Below, piece by piece: positions 60,335-64,000 of a DNA stretch of 64,000 nucleotides. The stretch comes from Marthasterias glacialis (Eukaryota > Echinodermata > Asteroidea > Forcipulatida > Asteriidae): contig OU452225.1 of NCBI GenBank assembly GCA_911728455.2, positions 13,242,731-13,306,730 of the forward strand, in the 5' to 3' direction. The notes beneath the pieces are model-generated. The model made no database searches and was not told the DNA's origin. It saw only the letters and a program-made list of their open reading frames with translations. Both the position numbers and the translations under genes were made by a program. The number at the start of each line of letters is the position of its first letter. Within the stretch, counting starts at the first letter, position 1.

Positions 60335-60885
60335 GGTCCTACTTCGGAGAGCTGATTAAGCAGAAAACATTGCTTAAAGGCAGGGTATACCTTTGGTATT
60401 TGGAACGGTACGTTTGTTTCAATCCTATTGCAGGCCCCTACTTGTAGATGTACATGTATACCTTAAAACTAATCGCTGAAAATTTTGTTTCAAAAGATGT
60501 TAGCGTTCTTGAGATATCGGCAAAAAATCTGGAGTGTTTGCATGTATTTCCCACAGAAGGATCCGAAAAAGCTGAAACTGCATGTTTTTCCATTACATTA
60601 AAAAGGCATCATGCCTGAAGCCTTTCTCAAGATTCAAATACTTTAGCGAGAAATTACCTCTTTCTCAAAAACTGTGTTACTTCAAAAGGAGTCTTCTCTC
60701 ACAATGTTTTATAGGCCTACTTGCAACGGCTCTCCTTTGAAGTTTTTATGGTCATTTATTTTTGGAGTAATTACCAAAAGTATTCCGTCACTTAAAGTAC
60801 ATGTGACATGGTATTTTTGACTAAATACCCATATTCTGGTAAGCAAAATTTAGTTGTGCTTATCTGCTTTTTACTGAAATTGTGC
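60335..60885. mobile_element. MITE family E split by a family B insertion
   Basis: Left half GAGAGCTGATTAAGCAGAAA-ACATTGCTTAA ends at 60377; right half resumes about 60796 (GTACATGTGACATGGTATTT ... GTGCTTATCTGCTTTTTACT-GAAATTG). Confidence 0.6.
60374..60795. mobile_element. TTAA-flanked MITE family B, nested
   Basis: TTAAAGGCAGGGTATACCTT-TGGTA ... TACCAAAAGTATTCCGTCAC-TTAA. TTAA at 60374-60377 and 60792-60795. Interior phrases CTTTCTCAAAAACTGTGTTA-CTTCAAAAGGAG and CTCACAATGTTTTATA are ones I associate with an echinoderm MITE. Confidence 0.75.
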
Positions 60886-62266
60886 AAGTGATTTTAAAGC
60901 AGAAAATATTGCATTTAATTTATTTATGTGCTAATTAAAATCATGCTGGGAATCATTCAAGAAGGCCTACATGTACTTTGTGGAATGATTGTTGGTAAGC
61001 TGTCTCTGCTGAACAAAGTTTCTTAGCAATTTAATTAATTGTTTATCTGGAATTTCAGTAAAACTATGGCCTCCACTGCCCTGATATTGACCTTGGTGTT
61101 TCGTGAAAATGTTCCCATGCAAACGTAGTCCTATAAATGTAGCTGATCTGACTTTATAATCTGTAGCTTTGTGGTCTGATTTTACTGACAGAAAGTTGTA
61201 TCAAAATGAACAAAAATCCAGACCTTCATTGCCACGTCTTTGATGTTCTTCATGTTTACGACTTCAATTCCCCTACAATGGTTTGCAAAACCAAACATCC
61301 TGCAATGCAGGGTCACTCCATGGAATCAAATCAAGCAATGGATAAAATCTCAAGTTAAACACAGCTTGAGATCAAATTGCCCTGAAGGGGGAAAGAGCAT
61401 CTTATGTACATGTACGTGTGTCCCACCCGTCAGGTGATTCCCAGTTTCCCGACGTCGCGAGTGAGTGAAAATTTCCCCTCCGCATAATAACCCCCTCGCT
61501 GTTTTTCATGCGTGGACACAGGTCAGTGTGATATGTGTCTAGGTTAAAGTGATGCAAAAGCAACAGCAACAAGCTAATTTAATTTGAAACGGACAAATAT
61601 GAATATTCAGTACCTTGCTTGATGTGAAGTGGTTTATCGATTATGCTGAGTAATGTTTGGCGTAAAATATTGTGAGAAAATGGTGACAGGAAAATTTTAA
61701 AAAGAGCAGCGTTGCTTGCCTGGCACAGATGTAACTTTTCAGCTGGTCTACACTTTTTTGTTTATTTAGTGCCTCATAAATAAAATAAAAAATTGTGATT
61801 CATTCGCATTTTTCCCTCTTTATCAGCTGTTCAATACCAGGTAAACACAGTCATGTGACCACCTTTCAACCAATAGGAATGCCTAAACTGTCTTGGGTAT
61901 TTATGAATGATGTCTAAAACTTCAAATCATGCTTTGCAATACTGACCGACCTCTTGGAGAGAATTTCAACAGGTCCTCAGGTGTTTTAACTAGCAGTTGG
62001 CAAGCAGACCACTGTTACAGGAGAATCTGGCTGGATGAAATCGTTCTCTGGCATGTTTGAGTTATGAATAACTATTATTGATACAAAATAATTAATAAAA
62101 ATTATGTTGTGTTTGTCTCAGATCCCCCCAATACTTGTAGTTCTTTAAAAAAAAAATTAAATAAAAATAAGAGAGCAGACGAAGTGACTGGACCAAAACA
62201 ATCATACATTTTAAAGAAAAAGAAGCAGATTCTACAAATACTTCATTTTATTATTTTAATACAGCC
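60886..62266. other. Intron 4 stretch, little recognised
   Basis: A family I fragment at about 61068-61150 and a SINE-like fragment at 61380-61500; otherwise AT-rich and unassigned. Confidence 0.45.
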
Positions 62267-62620
62267 TTAAAGCTCCAGCTCAACATTGGTAAGAAGAAAA
62301 ACATAAATGTTCACAGATTTACATGGTATAAAGATAATGATGGTAGAAAACTTTCCTTGAAATATTTCCGCCTAAAGTGTTATCGTTTTTAAATAATAAA
62401 TTAAATGAGATCCAAAAATTAGTTTTCGTCTCAGTGAGACGAAAACTCTGCCAATAGGAATACGTACAAAAATGCTGAATGCATTTTCACCATTTTCTCG
62501 CAAATGAAACAACGAAATGAGCTGACATTTTCACAGGTTGGTTTTATTACAGACATCTTGATTTGTACAAAGAATGGAAGCATTTACAGTCGGTTTACCA
62601 ATGTTGAACTGGGGCTTTAA
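62267..62620 (+). mobile_element. MITE family A, best-preserved copy
   Basis: TTAAAGCTCCAGCTCAACAT ... ACCAATGTTGAACTGGGGCT-TTAA. TTAA on both sides. Internal perfect palindrome TTTTCGTCTCAGTGAGACGA-AAA. No coding capacity. Confidence 0.88.
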
Positions 62621-63204
62621 CACGACGTATTGCATGTTGTCAAGCCATCGGTGAATTTCACCTGTTACACACCAACAATAACAACTGCATCCTGATTCAC
62701 AGATGGCATCCAATCTTCCAAAGGTTGTCATAATAAATAAACACACATCTTTTAAATTACGTTTCATTAAATGTTAAAGTACACACAGAAATAAATGTAC
62801 TTTAGTAGGAATGTGTATCTCAACAGCTTGTTTCTCTTTCTATTTTTTATTTATTAGTATACATACACATGTCAGGCATGATGCACACACGTATAAGTAA
62901 TGTTTGAAGCTTTGCATGGTGTGAAGGATAATACATCTATTGTAAACTAGTAAACTTGCAGGTGCAACCATGTATAAATCTCTTTTGAGAGAAGTGGTGG
63001 CTGTGAAAAGGGCAGATGTGGTCTGGACGTTACGAGTAGTATACTCTGCTTGTCTTTGGCCTTCAAATGGCCTCCCTTTCGGTCTTCAAATTGCCCTAAG
63101 AGGTGTGAACGTGCACTAAAGAGTTCAAAAGACCTTGCCCTTTGGTGTCCAAACAGTTAAAGTTTTCTGTTAATATTGGTGATATAGAGAGTCTGTAAAT
63201 CCTC

Positions 63205-63360
63205 TTAACCAGTTGCCGCCGGGATTCTTTTTTTTTGTCCTGTCCCTCTGGCGGGATTCTGTTGGCAAAATTGCCAGAATCTTTTTTCTTTGAGGGTACG
63301 CTGGCACAAAGAAGCCCTGACTAGACAATACCAAGGGAACAAAGATTCTCTTTATTGAAT
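63205..63360 (+). mobile_element. MITE family D copy
   Basis: TTAACCAGTTGCCGCCGGGA ... AAGATTCTCTTTATTGAA; reverse complement of 31745-31900. The TTTAACCAGTTGG at about 63728 may be a fragment of another copy. Confidence 0.6.
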
Positions 63361-63399
63361 CACCCCCTTTTTGTTTCTCGACTGAGAAAATGTCAAATT

Positions 63400-63930
63400 A
63401 CGTAGCGTGAATTGCAAAACGGCTTAAAAGTGGAACTAAACACGGAACCATGGCTCGATTGCCGGAAGCTGGATTGATGGAAGCTTCTCGATTTCTTGTA
63501 ATCCCTTTTTGGTACAAAAGGACAAAGGTCTGGAATCAGGGATTATACAAAAACAACCATCCAATACTGTAGCCCCAAAACAGTAAAATATTCAAGACCA
63601 TGTTTTCTCTTTGTTTGGGTGAAACGAAGCGTTCGACGGCGTGTGCGTGTTTGTGCATGATCAGCAGTGGAATGTTCGGGCGAGCTTTGTTACATGTACG
63701 GTATTCCGATTTTACACAATAGCGTGTTTTAACCAGTTGGCCCCAGATGCCGTGGATACACGCAAATGTTTGCCCTGCCTGGAACGGGAAGCCGTTTAAT
63801 TACGGTCTTTCCATTCTGAGCATGCGCACATTTCCAGCTGCCACCTACAAATGTAACGTCCCCCAAAGTCGCTCATTGGTTACAATAAGTTGTAACTTGA
63901 TTGCCCAGCTCTTTGTCAACTCGGATTGAA
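63400..63930. promoter_or_regulatory. CpG-richer patch inside intron 4
   Basis: CpG is locally restored (for example GAAACGAAGCGTTCGACGGC near 63621) against the CpG-poor intron. No exon recognised; it could be an internal regulatory region or a recently inserted sequence. Confidence 0.25.
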
Positions 63931-64000
63931 ACGTTTTTTTCTTTTTTTATACAAAATCTGTAAAGTGTTGGACATTGTGTGTTATTTCTGTGAATGTAAA

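Larger units (their letters stand above)
57775..64000 (+). other. PRKACA: PKA-C intron 4, left part
   Basis: Runs off the window. It contains MITE and SINE copies (58560, 59360, 59619, 60374, 62267, 63205) and a CpG-richer patch at 63400-63930. No exon encoding the family's next segment was found. Confidence 0.75.

Overview
This window is eukaryotic and holds part of one recognisable gene in a large repeat-rich setting. Four exons on the + strand (25924-25972, 53691-53752, 55008-55136, 57676-57774) encode the first ~113 residues of the catalytic subunit of cAMP-dependent protein kinase (PKA-C): the myristoylation start, the A-helix, the glycine-rich loop, the ATP-binding lysine and the C-helix glutamate. 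The gene runs off the right edge. The exon phases and boundaries agree with what I know of mammalian PRKACA/PRKACB. I recognise no other protein gene; the other long open frames look like chance or repeat-derived frames.

The dispersed repeats look like those of deuterostome invertebrates, most likely an echinoderm (perhaps a sea star). That rests on remembered similarity, not on a search.

Layout. 1-25.6 kb is intergenic, rich in CpG, with fold-back elements (6206-6455, 7240-7406, 7624-7857), TTAA-flanked MITEs, a 185-bp tandem duplication and two fold-back copies of a tRNA-derived SINE. 25.6-25.97 kb is the presumed promoter, 5' UTR and exon 1. Intron 1 (~27.7 kb) is poor in CpG and crowded with TACATGTA; it holds most of the SINE and MITE copies and a ~1.8 kb element with four 129-bp tandem units, each carrying ETS-like sites and an AGGTCA direct repeat. 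Intron 3 (2.5 kb) contains two arrays of the same ~27-bp minisatellite in opposite orientation. 57.8-64 kb is the start of intron 4, with nested MITEs.

The most unusual signal is a set of tiny palindromic insertions, 19-38 bp long, that begin CATGGAG and end CTCCATG. All four intact copies (11907, 26457, 26746, 49377) are flanked by perfect 7-bp direct repeats, a different heptamer each time. That is the signature of target-site duplication. Their inner arms differ between copies, so they look like a family of minimal hairpin-type mobile elements. A four-base CATG insertion with a near-perfect 7-bp duplication at 27505-27522 may be the smallest form.
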